Part shown: piece after piece, positions 52,356 through 63,934 of the stretch
How the letters are laid out: each line of letters starts with the position of its first letter
How positions within the stretch are numbered: the first letter of the stretch is position 1
NCBI GenBank assembly: GCA_037176885.1
Contig: JAWWNJ010000002.1
Location: forward strand, 3,511,802-3,575,801
Direction of reading: 5' to 3'
DNA from: Favolaschia claudopus
Lineage: Eukaryota; Basidiomycota; Agaricomycetes; Agaricales; Mycenaceae
Length of the DNA: 64,000 nt
The notes under the pieces: model-generated
Told to the model about the DNA's origin: nothing
Database searches by the model: none
The model's input: only the letters and a program-made list of their open reading frames with translations
Translations under genes and position numbers: made by a program

Positions 52356-54767
52356 TCACAACTGAAGACCACCCTCAAACACCATCTCATCCGGCTCCTC
52401 GCGCTTGTCCTTCGGATCCGTGCTTCTACCGATGTCGAGCGTAGCCAACATCGAGACGACGGCGATCCAGATGGCCGACATCCCGATGTGGCGGCCTGGA
52501 CAGATTCTGAAATTCGAATGCGGAAAATAATCGTTTCCTAACCCTAGACATGTGGTGAGGGAATAAAGCGTACCGCCGACCAAAACCAAACGCAACGGTT
52601 TCCGGATGCACGATCTTCGCGTCGAGCGCACCGTTAGCGAGTAAGAATCTCTCAGGTTTGAAGGCATCTGTGTCGGAGCCGTATAGTCTCTAGGTAGAAC
52701 TTCAATTCAGTACCAGAAAACTCAAGAGGAGAATCGTTATAGTGAAATGCACCTCATCACGGAGAATAGCCCTAAATCAGCTTGGTTGAGGGCCAATAAG
52801 AGAGATGTAGCGGAACACTCGCCAAGCATTCCCAATAACGATCGATCCCGCTGGGAGGTGATACCCCTGATACTCGTCATCTGTTGACAGACGATGGGGG
52901 ATGCCTATATGTAGCGCATGAGCATGATGAAGGAAATCAAAGGCTATGTAGGAACCACAACCTACCTATCGGCCCTACTGGCATCCATCTCATCACCTCC
53001 TTTATGACCGCAGTTACATATGGCAACGCTTCCGCGTCGTCAAAGTCCGGCAACTCCCCACCTACCACCCAATCACGGTTAGCAACACGGTTCATCTTCT
53101 GTTTCGATATCACCAGAAGCAATTGAATCGTTCATCCTCACCTTTGCCCTCCAAAATCACATCGACCTCCCGCTGGGCCTTCTTAAATACCTGGGGATTC
53201 AACACCATCGCAAGAATGAAGACAGCGAGTGTTTCAGCGATTGGATCGACGCCGGCGGTGTACATATTGGCGGCAACGTTCTTGACGGTGGATTCGTCGT
53301 AGTAAGATTTGAAGGTGCTGTGGGAGGAGGAGTCGAGCGCTTGAAGGGCGTTGACGGTGAAGCAAGGCTGCGCTGTGCCTTCTTCCTGTTCACGAATACG
53401 GAGGATTCGCAAGAGAACGCGGGGGTTATGAGCAATGAAGAAATGAGATAGAGATTTGACTTGCCATCTTCCTCTTCGTATCCGTAAATGGCACATCTCG
53501 CATCTTCTCCGCCAACTTCTTCCCCTCCCGCGCAAAGGTTAGGAACCTCACACCCGGAAACCATTCGGGAACGTAGCGTAGAACGGGGAGGATGTCCTAC
53601 ATGCCATCTCAACGAAAATTTGTTATTTCTAAGTGAGTTGCATGCGCACCACGAGAAACCGCCCAGGTACCAGAGCGTCTTGGACGATCTTGGCTGCTTG
53701 ATGGGATAGACGAAGGTAGGGGGCTTCGCCGACGACGGCGTCGGCGCCGTAGGTGAGTGAGATGATGATCTCTCCTGCGAATCTGCATAGAAATGTACAC
53801 GACCCAAAAAAAAAAAAAATACGATGAGAAAAAAAAAATCAGGAAGAGTAAGTGAGATGCGGACCGATGTAGATGCCCCGGATACTCCTTCGGTTCGTTC
53901 AACAGCCTTAGAAGCAGCGAATGGGCAGCGACGCGCGCGGAGGTGCGCAGTTCGGGCTTCGTTGCGTTGAGGGGGACCTCTTGGTTGAAGAGTCGTCGGT
54001 GGGTGCGCCTGAATGCACAAGTAATAAAGAGTAGGTAACTAGGTTTAGATTATACATGAAGTTGGAGTGACAGAAGGACAAACCATTGATTTCCTGAGAA
54101 TGAACAAATCGGTGCGATACAGTTTAAAATAAGAAGCATTTTTGCGATGATGTCGGAGCTTACCATAGTCCATCAACCCTGTGATAGCGACGTAGACCGT
54201 CAGATTAAATCACTTTGAAATGGCAGAAAGTTGAAAAGGCAGCTCACCGAAAAGAAAATTCCAACCCATGAGATCGCCCGCCATAGGTGCCCGGGGCCTG
54301 TTAAGACCTCTCCTTTCAAGATCGACTCAACACCGCAAAGTATCAACAAAACTCACCGATCCGAATAAATTGCCGCCCGTTTCTCGAGAAGTGCCTCAGC
54401 CGCACACAACGAGGAAAGGACGATGACGGAGGTGCCTGCGAGGTTGCAATATATGATGTCTGAGTCTGTGCGATATCAGTCACTCATTCCACCTATGCTC
54501 GTGCAGTACACATGTATGTAGACGAAGACGACGGGGGATGGAACTGGTACGAACACAGTATTGAAATCACGCACCGTACTGACTGCTCCACTGCATCCAA
54601 AGCTCCCAAGGCCGCGATACCAAGCTGAATAGACTTCCCACGAGAGGCCATCCTCGCGGGCCAGGGGGGAGTGGGGGCCGCGATTTTACGCGGAGATGCG
54701 ACTCGGAGGCAAAGCACAAAGTACAGAGCACTGCAATAGACACGGTAAGTAAAAGGCAGGAAATCAT
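52356..54767 (-). CDS. Cytochrome P450 monooxygenase
   Basis: A membrane-anchored heme monooxygenase. N-terminal anchor MISCLLLTVSIAVLCTLCF, then the proline hinge PPLPPGPRGWPLVGSL. Later exons read LLEKRAAIYSDR, HRRLFNQE, YVPEWFPGVRFL. The I-helix region MYTAGVDPIAETLAVF is near 53270-53220. The K-helix is E-V-M-R (KEVMRWMP) near 53010. The PERF-type segment FKPERFL is near 52650, and heme binding FGFGRR-ICPGRH is split by an intron (about 52508-52574). The stop is at 52356. About ten introns; one carries long A-runs near 53805-53840. The I-helix lacks the usual Thr of AGxDT(T/S). Subfamily and substrate are unknown. The gene lies inside the subtelomeric repeat tract. Confidence 0.88.
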
Positions 54768-55279
54768 CTTGGACGAGATATACCGATAGCTCCTGACCCG
54801 AGTGTGGTTATTTATGTCGGGGATAGGCAGGGTATTGAACCATTAGCACGCGGCTTTGACTCCTGATATTATTGCTAGCAGATATCCGGAAGGGTGGAGA
54901 AGTCGATAACAGCATTTGACTCTCACATGCGCCGCGGAAATAGGTACCCCGTTTCGCAATTACACCTCAGTCCCTCACACTAGGCGGAGACAAATCGCTG
55001 ATAGTCCAAAGGGTGAATGATCAGGAGGGCATAAAAGGAGAAAGATGGGCAAGGGGGAGGAAGAAGAAAGCACGACAGGCGATGATATGGGGTATGTGAC
55101 GGAACGAGGAGGAAGAGAGGGAAAACAGGATGGGACGATGACACACCTGCTCGGCACTGACCACGGGGAACCTAAGTAAACTTTGAAACCTGTATGATCA
55201 GGCATGGATCGCGAACTTATTTTCTCGAGTCCAAGGAAACAGCTAGTCATTGTAGCGGTCTTATCCAGATCCCCGTTAG
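54768..55279. other. P450 promoter region
   Basis: 5' flank of the P450 gene. No clear gene. Confidence 0.4.
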
Positions 55280-55460
55280 ACAAAATCGTCGCCAAAGGTT
55301 CCAGGGTCTTGGAATTGAGGAGAGAACATGGCGGTATGGAAACAAGAGGCGTTTGATCGGATCAGAGGGTCTAACCATTCAGAAGCAAACAACTCACTCT
55401 TGTCTTTCGCCTTCATCATCGCTCACCGTCAACGCTCAATGTCCCGAGTCTCAACTGATC
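55280..55460. repeat. Fragment of subtelomeric repeat
   Basis: The segment beginning CGTCGCCAAAGGTTCCAGGG corresponds to 49700-49830, 58275-58400 and 62005-62130, sharing TGGTAT-GAA-CAAGAG and AAACAACT(C/G) blocks. Only this portion of the block is present here. Confidence 0.7.
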
Positions 55461-56875
55461 TTGATGCTTTCACTCGCTCACTTGCTTGACCAGGACCGTC
55501 GCCGATGACTTCCATCGGGCCTCGTCTGGCTTTGGTCTGCCAGTCGCCGACCAGTGGCTTCTGCAAGTGCTAATCTGCCAGTGGTAGACGTGGTGTGGAT
55601 CCCAAATTCGAATGGTGGATGGAAAGGTGATTCTTGCATCTTCTTCTCACCCTCATCCTCCTTCCCTGTCTCCCTAGCTGGTCCGTGCTCGTGTTGCGCA
55701 CTCCGAGTCGGGAGTCGAGGTGAGGTGAGGTGCGGATGGGTGATTAATTGAGCGTTCAGGTGACAATGCGGCGAACGAGGCGGAGAAGCCGAATGCGAAT
55801 GCGACGGGTGGGAGGGAGGCCATGCGACTTCAGAGCTCCGTGCGTGTGCTTCGCTTTCGTTTTGCAAAATGATCTAGTGGGAGTTCTGATCAAGATGACC
55901 TTCTCCAAACTATATTCTCCTTTCTTCTCCCCCTCGGTCGACCTTCCGGCCTAACCCTGATGATTATCTCGCACCCTTCATCCATCTCTCTCTCGGCTTC
56001 GACTCCCTCTCCCATCCTTCGGTGCTTCGACAACTCGCTCGTATTCGGGGCCGAGCCGCGTTTTCCTCTTCGCAGACGCCTCGACCTGGAACCGAGGGGT
56101 ATCCGGTAACTCTCGATGAGCCATATCAGCAATAGGGATCGGGTGAAGCGTGAGGGAATCTCTGGACCAAACGGAAATTAGTGTTTCCGGCAGGTAAATC
56201 CAATGTACAAGAATTTAGTGCAAACTAGGGCCGATGAGTAAATGAACAAGAGTCCAAGAATGTACACGTCAGGCGAACATGGATATCGGCACTAGTCTGA
56301 AAGCACCGTTCCCTTCGTTCGGTCTCCTGGCTTGGACGAATCTAAGTGTTTGATTCATCCGAAAAACATGTCAAATCGGAGTTGCTAACTCAACTTGCCT
56401 GCACACCGCGGCTCTGCGTGCACCGATTACGATTCACTGTATGCAGAGAGGAACTGCGTCCGCTCAGAAGACCGTTTCTCCTCCTCGCTTCTTCGCCACT
56501 TCTAGCCTACCCTCATCAAGTTCGATTCTTTCAGAATTCACCAAAGAACCGATGAAGAAGCTTTTTCCACCATTCGCTCAGTCTGGCTGGGTGCTAATAT
56601 CTTGTCGATTCTCGCTGCCTTTTCGTTCACATCATGGTGATTGACTTCAGGTATTGGTGCTGAATGCTCGATCGAAAAACCCCAACAGGTTCGCGATACC
56701 CCGTTGGAAATCTATATCGTATTGACGTATTGTTAGAAGCCAGCGGCCTCCTGTGTTCTACCGTTAGCGTCACCGCCGCGGACACGAGCAACAAATTCAA
56801 ACCTTCTGGCCTTACGCTTCGCTCCCGATCAAGGTAGCTGTATTTTTACTCGCCTGAAGCCCTATGAGAACTTGA
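55461..56875. other. Intergenic, upstream of methyltransferase gene
   Basis: Short open frames (for example 55554-55751, 56346-56555) lack support. Confidence 0.4.
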
Positions 56876-56882
56876 TATATAA
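56876..56882 (+). promoter_or_regulatory. TATA box of methyltransferase gene
   Basis: TATATAA at 56876-56882, 60 nt upstream of the start codon at 56942. Confidence 0.6.
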
Positions 56883-56941
56883 GTCTGCGCATCCGACGTT
56901 CATAGCACACCACAATACGCAGTCCGCTCAGTCATTCAGTC

Positions 56942-57740
56942 ATGGCATCGGCGGAGACTCTTCTCAAAAGCATTTTGATCCTAGTTGCTAGCCTGGCAAG
57001 CAATTACGGACTGACTCCTCCCACCGCGAAACAACCCAAAGATTCTACTCAAAATGAGGCGGTGTATCGAGGACAGTCGTTCGAGGTCGTGGTTTATTTG
57101 TGGACTAATTTGGGCAGAGTGAGTAGAGTTCAACGTTCCGCATTCATTCGTCTTATATACTCTCATGACTGCTTAGATTGTTGTGATGCTGCTCGGGCTT
57201 CTCCATGTGAGCGCCATGATCACACTGGAACTTCCTGGACGGCTCCCTCAAACGATCGCTCAAACACTTTGCCCTTACCCCGCACCCAATATCCACGGCC
57301 TCCGCGAGTTGAGCGTGACTTTCGGTCTCGGGGTCAGTCTCATGATCTTGGGATCTCTCCTACGTGGATGGTGCTTTCATGCTCTGGGTCAACATTTCAC
57401 CTTCCATGTCACCGTCGCCTCGAATCACGCCCTAGTAACAACCGGACCCTATGCTTATGTCCGCCATCCGAGTTACACTGCGGTGTTCATGATGCTGCTT
57501 GGGTTTACCTTGGCATATATAGTTTCGCACGGAAGTTATATCTCGGAATGCTGGAGTTTGTCGTCGACGGGAGGGAAGGGTTTCGTCTATGTCGGGTGGT
57601 TTCTTGTACCGGCATACACAGTGGTTTCGTTGGCGAAAAGAGGGATAGTGGAAGATGGTTTGTTGAAACAGAGATTCGGCACCAAGTGGGTGCAGTATGC
57701 GACAAGGGTTCCTTTCAGGTTCATTCCGTACCTTGTGTAG
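56942..57740 (+). CDS. Isoprenylcysteine carboxyl methyltransferase-like membrane protein (ICMT/STE14 family)
   Basis: Two exons, 56942-57118 and 57177-57740 (intron GTGAGT...TTAG), give 246 residues. Membrane helices: SILILVASLASNYG, IVVMLLGLLHVSAM, LGVSLMILGSLLRGWCF, AVFMMLLGFTLAYIV and FVYVGWFLVPAYTVV. The family signature TTGPYAYVRHPSYTA (57440-57484) and the C-terminal ED-LLKQRFGTKWVQY-RVPFRFIPYLV match the SAM/prenylcysteine-binding region of ICMT-type enzymes. True ICMTs methylate the C-terminal prenylcysteine of CaaX proteins in the ER. Basidiomycetes carry many extra paralogs, so this one may act on another substrate. Flanked by subtelomeric repeats on both sides. Confidence 0.88.
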
Positions 57741-57959
57741 TGAGCACTACACATGTTGAACACAGGAGTAAAAGGGCATTGTGGATTTATACGCACAACA
57801 CCTGTCATACACAACTCTGGCTGCGAAAGACTGGTTGAACTTTTGAAACTTTGGGTACCTGAACTTCAATTGGGGGTAATTTACCTTTGGATGTGATGAG
57901 AACGGAGAGAAGAGAGACCCATAAAAAATGTAAGCTTCAGGCTCAAAAACAGCGGACGG
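57741..57959. terminator. 3' flank of methyltransferase gene
   Basis: AATAAA-like signals are not obvious in the plus strand here; GAGTAAAAGGGCATTG follows the stop. Nothing further supported. Confidence 0.2.
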
Positions 57960-57965
57960 AACTGA

Positions 57966-58060
57966 ATCATAGGGTCGCCGAGAGTCGAACTCAGTCAAGG
58001 GGGATCGTGAGGAGATAAGCCTCAAATAAATCAGGCACTTATCGACGGCAGACGCTCGGT
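57966..58060 (-). mobile_element. tRNA-like SINE candidate (minus strand)
   Basis: The minus strand ends in GAGTTCGACTCTCGGCGACCC, the same 3' part as the 47.5-kb copy. The 5' portion is unlike a tRNA. Confidence 0.35.
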
Positions 58061-58524
58061 GGCCGGCACACCCTGCGGAGAGTGGAGAGGTGATATTGCC
58101 TGAGCAGGTTCTTCGAACATAGAGCCCGTCGCGGCTCGCCAGAGTGAACTAAGAAGTCAATTTTGTATTTTTTTTTTTTGAGTCGCAGTAAGAACTCGAA
58201 GGGGAAGCTGTTTCTCGGGTAGAAAGCATCAGTGAACAGTCCCAGAAATCGTATTATAGCCTGGCTGGGTATACGTGTCGCCAGTAACTCGAGCGTCTTC
58301 AAATCGCGGAGAGATCATGGTGGTATGGAAGCAAGAGGGATTTGATCGAATCAGATGTTCTAACCAATCACCACCAAACAACTGGCTCTTGTCCTTCGGC
58401 TGACGCACGCCTCCCCCACAATGACTTGCCTAATTAGGAAATGTGGCGGTAGCGTGGGGCATGGAAATGCTTGGATTTGAAAGCTTTCAAATGCCATGTA
58501 GTGTAGTGGATACACCTGGTAGTT

Positions 58525-58580
58525 GCGAGGTTCTATGGTGTGATGTAGTTGTTGTGAGTTCGATCCCCGCGCACAGTATT
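58525..58580 (+). mobile_element. tRNA-like remnant
   Basis: GGTTCTATGGTGTGATGTAG followed by GTGAGTTCGATCCCCGCGCAC resembles the A and B boxes of a tRNA with shortened spacing. Probably a decayed tRNA or SINE head. Confidence 0.3.
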
Positions 58581-60413
58581 TTGGTTCATTATTTTGTTAT
58601 CTTTAATCTGTTAACTTTTTCTCCTCGAATCCAGCAAGACAATACCAGGACATGGTGGTTAGGGTTAGGAAACTCCCTCCCCAACGGAATCCACTGTTAT
58701 CCAAAATTTTTCGGCAGTTTCGAATTTGTAATCGCTGGACACAGAATCCAGCAAATGAATGCTGGGTTAGGCAAGGAAAGCAGCAAAAGAGTGAAGAGCT
58801 AGCCATTCTTAGGGGTCCGCTCATTCGATAATGCTAACCAAGAAGCATGGATAACAGAAGAGACTTGTTCAAAGTATTTGATTGGAAGTGCACCAAAAAA
58901 AGTAGATAATCGACCTTCCAGGTTCGAACCCACGCCATCCTGAGAAAGGCAATTTGTCACGTGAATGTCATTGCGGGGGGAGGCCAGAGGGTTTTTTGTC
59001 CTTCGCCGTCATCGTGCGTCAACGAGCTCACCGTCGACGCTCAGTCTCACGACTTTCAACTGTATACTGTGAATCTAGCCGCTGTGTATCCTTCACTCTC
59101 CATGACACCGACAATTTTGACGCCGCCGCCGCTTTGAATTTCCTCTCTGAATGATTTCGTCAACAAACTTCGACTCAAATCTGATAACTCTAACCCTTCT
59201 CAACGCTGGCCACTTTCGTAGAGTACTGGACCCAGCTACACCTCGTTCTTACAGCCTCTCTCATCTCCTCATATACTTTCGCTCGACGACTGTAAGTAAA
59301 TGGCCCGGGCGGCAGCTTGTATGTTTCCGAACACGTCTGGTGGGATAGCGGGTAGACAGGTAGCCAGGGGTCGTTGAGGACAGCAGTGAGTAGGTGCGTC
59401 GTCGTCTCGTTCTGCTTCTCTTCCTTCTCGTTCCTTCACGCTCTCCGTGCATACCACACACCCCCTACCTCTGCTCGTCCTTCCCTTTCCCTTCTCCTGC
59501 CTTTCAACGGCCTCCCCATCCTTCTCCCTTTGCGCCCTCATAATCACCTACTTTTGCTCATGGCTTGAGATATAGATCGGCGATGCTCCTCAACAGGTCT
59601 TCCGGTGTATTCGACTCGATGCCCGCAGCCCAAATCGAGCCAGCGTCAGAAGTGGGTGGGCTACGGAGGTACATGGGGATGGGCACAACGATGAAGGGCA
59701 GTGCCGGTGCTGCGCGTAGGCTTACGCTGCTCTTGGAAAGGTACGTTGCCACTCTCTTCCCGCCTTCTTCTTTTCCCTTCGCATACGTCTCGTTTCTCCT
59801 CCGACATCTACCCTCATTTTCTCCTTATATGGCCACACCCGTAGTGGCGCTCCATTCTCTACGCCTTCCTCTTCCTCGCTATAGCTTTTCATCTCTTCTC
59901 CTTCTCCGCCCCGCTTCTTCTCCTCGCTCCTCTCTCCCTCCCAGGCGTCCTTATTTTCGTTTTCGCTCCTTTCAACGTTGCTGACCGCCACGCAGACCCA
60001 CTATATCTTCGCCGCCATCGTATCATCTTGCCATTTTTGTCGATTCTCCGTCCCTCAGTCGCATCGCATCTACCATGCACCCTCTCCCGAACACGCGACT
60101 CTCGTGCCATGTAAATCACTCCTCTGCCCGCAGACTCCGGGCTTTCCATTCAATCGTCCGGAGAATGATCCTGCGGGTTCGCGGTGATCTTTCATGAGTA
60201 CATGTTGTGTGCGTCGATAATATAACTCAATGCATGCGATATCTGGAGTTAATTGGTCGAATTTCAACCACACGCAAAAACCACATCTGGTGAGGCTAAC
60301 TATCTGATTATCGGTGAGTTGAATCCAATCAACCCAGTTCAAGTTTTCACACCACCGCAAGAAAAAATGGATCGTTCGCGGTTCCCAATGCTCCCCACTG
60401 AATCACATCCCCA

Positions 60414-60560
60414 GGGTCATTGGAATGACGAATACCGACGTCCACCGGCAACGCGAGTAGCTTGTCTTCGGTCCGAGTTCGAATCTCGGCGGCCCATACG
60501 CTGTGTGTTCGAGTTCGACATATTTCTTTTTCGTGTGTGCATTGCGCGTTGAGATGCGGA
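60414..60560 (+). mobile_element. tRNA-like SINE candidate
   Basis: Contains CCGAGTTCGAATCTCGG (perfect T-arm) and CCGGCAACGCGAGTAGCTTG, matching the 47502 copy, and the shared tail GTTGAGATGCGGA. It is at the expected collinear position within block C, so the two may have spread by block duplication rather than retroposition. Confidence 0.5.
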
Positions 60561-61338
60561 GACATACCGCTTTAAGTTTATTTTCCCCTGATTTCACTGG
60601 CGTGCGCGGTCAATCAATGTGATAGTCAAGGAAAGACACATATTACTCAAGGTTGTTGAAAAGACGAATATTTGGAGGCCTTGTTTGTCGATGAGATTCG
60701 AGAGGGAAGCTTGGAGCAATTCAATCGAACTAGAGCAGAGCCATGCAACATTTGTGAGCTCTGTAGGAGAGCGTGGCTAGAGGATTGAGAGCAGACTCGG
60801 AGAGGTGCAAAGCGTTTACAGAATAAAAAAGCATATCAAGGCGTCACAAGGGAGATGGGAATCGAGACCAGTTGAATTGAACACGAATATCTCCCAACAA
60901 ACCGAGGCATGGGTAGTGTTCCGTCCCCTCGACGACTCTCTGGGTTTCATGCGATTGAGGGAGGTTCACCTGGACAACCTTGAGCGATAGAGTCTAAGTT
61001 GAGGGGGTTGTGCCAGCGTCGAACCTCAAAGGGGTAACACCAGTCACGCAAATGAACTTGTACTTACCAGGTGGGGAATCTGAGTTGGAAACGTGAGGCC
61101 GGGGCTGAAGTTTGGAAGTGCATGAGTCGCCTGGGCTGCGATGATAATACCTACTTGGAACTTGTTACGTATGAGCGAGTTCCCCCTAGAATTTTCGCGA
61201 GACGTTTGAGGCGACTTGCGTGATTATGCTAATGGGAAATCCGACATATATCAAGTCATGCATGTGGGCGAAGTGAAAACAAAAAGAGCACGGAACTCGC
61301 CGCCATGGCAAAAAAAGAGAGGCTGGTAAGGCGCGAGG

Positions 61339-61440
61339 AGGTCGCCGAGCATCGAACTCGGGCCGAACACAGTCGAGATCCTAACCGAAAATGTCTGGCG
61401 TTCGGGAGGTGTTACCACCGACTTCTGTTTGGGATTTGGA
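61339..61440 (-). mobile_element. tRNA-like remnant (minus strand)
   Basis: The plus strand reads GGTCGCCGAGCATCGAACTCG, the reverse complement of a T-arm-like motif similar to that at 57966. Confidence 0.3.
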
Positions 61441-63814
61441 GAGGGGGGGTCGATAGGGAGGAACTTGCATGGGATGTGAAGTGCCTGGTGGATATGAATT
61501 TGAACGAGTCGAAGCTATTGGTTCGTATGAAGATGGAAGGGCACGGAGAAACGCCGGGGCCGAGCTTGAAAAGAAAACAAAAAAACCTATAAAACCAGGC
61601 CGGAGGAAAAGAGAGTCTCCTCGGTACGAGCGCAAATGTATTCAGGAAAACCGAGTACTGATCGGCGCACGTTGGTCGTGGACCCTGGGTAGCCAGAATG
61701 AGTTGAAAGAGTAGGAAGTTGAAGTTGGAGTTAGATATCGATAATTTTGACCAACGTGACAATCGTCGACTTGGGGAGGGAAGGACAATTAGATCCCATT
61801 AATAGCATAGACTGTCATGGACCGGAGAGGAATGAGATGATATTTTAATGAGGGGATTGAGTGACCGTCGCGGCTCGCTTGTGAAGTAAAAGCAACTTGA
61901 AGCCAGTGTCGTTTTTCTTTCTTCGGCTCAGTGGAGCCGCCGGCACTTGTTTGCTCCAGTCCACAAGAGCAGTGTAGGGGCTTATAAACATCCTCGTTGG
62001 TTTCAAACGTCGCCAAACGTTCCAGGGTCTTGGAATCCAGGAGGGAGCATGGTGGTACGGAAGCAAGAGCAGTTTGATTGCATCACAAGGTCACCAAGCA
62101 CGAGCAAACAACTCCTCTTTCCCTGCGCCGTCATCCTCCGTCAGCGGGCTCACTGTCGAAGCGCAGGCTCACGACTTTCAACTGCTTTCAATGCTTCTAG
62201 CTGATGGGTAGACTATAAGCTCAATGACCCCGACAACTTTGACGCAGCTGATGCGTCGCATTTCCTGGTCTGCCAGCTGAGTCCTGACTTCGCCGACAAA
62301 CGACTCCAATTTGAATTTGATAACCCTAAAGCTTGTCAACGCTGTCTGCTTTCTCGGAGTACCTGACTCAGCTCTACCTCCTTTTACAGGCTCCCTACTT
62401 TCCCTCAAGACTTCTGAAAGTAGACCCCGGATAGTTCGCACTTTTCTCTCCTCCGAATGCCACGTCTGGTGGTAGGGGGGGGGTAGATAATATTTCCGGG
62501 GTAGCTATGGAGTACCGACTAGGTGCGTTGTTGTCCTGTCCGGCTTTTCTTCTCTTCCCCCTCGTTCTTTTGCGCACTCCCTGCATTTCTACACACCCCC
62601 ACCTCCAGGTCTTTCCTTCTCCTTCCTTCCCATCACCTAATTCCTCACCCTTGTTCTTCCGCCCCCTCATGATCATCTTCGTCTGCTCACCGCTTGAAAT
62701 ATAGGCCGGCGACATCCTCGGTATTCGATGCGTTGGCAATACCGCCCATCAACGCGTCCACTCTAGCGTCAGAAGCGGGAACTGCTGACGGGAACGCGAA
62801 ACATGGGCTGAATGAGAGGGAGCGACAGTGTTGCATATCCGGCATTCGCAAGGTACGTCGCCTCTCTCTTCTCTCTTCCCCCGCCTTCTCTTATCCTTTA
62901 TACGCGCCGCCACATTCATTCGCCACTCATACCGCTGCACGCATAGTGATGCCCCCACCTTCCCCACACCAGACCCTTTCCTTTCCTTCCCCGTACTTCC
63001 TCTTCCCTTCTCTCCCCCTTCCCCACCATTGCCCTCTGAACACATTCCCATGCGCGATGGGATCCGCCTTCCACGTATCCGTTCCGTCGTCAGATTCGTC
63101 GATTCTCGCGGTCACGGCACCGGCTTCCTCCCTCTTGTCCTTACCCACCCACGCTGTCGAAGTCGCCTCGTCGCACCCGCCGCACATATTCGCATCCATC
63201 CAATGTGTTCACGTTAGAATCAATGTCCTGTTTTGTTCATGTAGCTCTCTCGGCTTTCTTTCCGGCGTTCCGCGTCTGGGCTTCTAGATTTTCTCTCTTT
63301 TCTTGCTTGATCTCCCCCGCGCGTCTTTCTTTACACGATGTTGTAGAGACTCTAGACTCAATAAACTACACCGTATTGCGGTCCAAGTGACTCGTGATCC
63401 CGATCTTTCGATGCCTCCCTCAGCCTTGCGCAAAAATGAAGGTTATTTGCAACTACAGGTCAGGCGCCGGGCTCCGAACCCGGACATCGACTTCCGATCC
63501 TCTTTAATCTTCGCATTTCGCAGGGAAAGCGTCGTAACCTCGCTGGTGGGGTACATGATGTTCACCTTGATTTCTTACCAGTGTGAATCTTTCACGCTTG
63601 ATTCAAACTCAGTGTTGAACGCGCGGGCCGGAGGAACACGGGAGAAAAGGCAGTTGAAGGCAACAGAGATACGCATCAAATAGGGTTTGTGTATCACTGG
63701 AATTCATTCTGGAGGATCGATTGGTCCGTACGATGAGCGGAGGTTGAAACGCGATCCAAACACGTTTAAGAAAAATTATGTGCATAAGGAGTGGAGGTTG
63801 TCGACGCGGCGATG

Positions 63815-63893
63815 ATTAGGGTTAGGGTTAGGGTTAGGGTTAGGGTTAGGGTTAGGGTTAGGGTTAGGGTTAGGGTTAGGGTTAGGGTTAGGG

Positions 63894-63934
<41 letters not shown>

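Larger units (their letters stand above)
57960..60190. repeat. Subtelomeric repeat block B
   Basis: Shares with blocks A and C the CCGTCGCGGCTCGC anchor (58126), the CGCCAG...GGTATGGAAGCAAGAGG segment (58275-58400) and the long stretch 59010-59760 (CTCACGACTTTCAACTG, CCTCATAATCA...GCTTGAGATATAGA, a conserved donor-like GGTACGTTGCC near 59740). The middle, 58440-58960, differs from A and C. Confidence 0.75.
60370..63700. repeat. Subtelomeric repeat block C (telomere-proximal)
   Basis: The copy nearest the telomere, collinear with block A (anchors listed there). It lacks the hAT MITE and the 289-bp element found in A. Only about 110 bp of unique sequence separates it from the telomeric array. 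No gene with homologs is recognised in it. Confidence 0.8.

Noticed and set aside
57741..57838. Extension of the methyltransferase into the longer frame 56942-57838
   Set aside because: That frame ignores the strong GTGAGT...TTAG intron and destroys the membrane and ICMT signature. The spliced frame ending at 57740 carries them.
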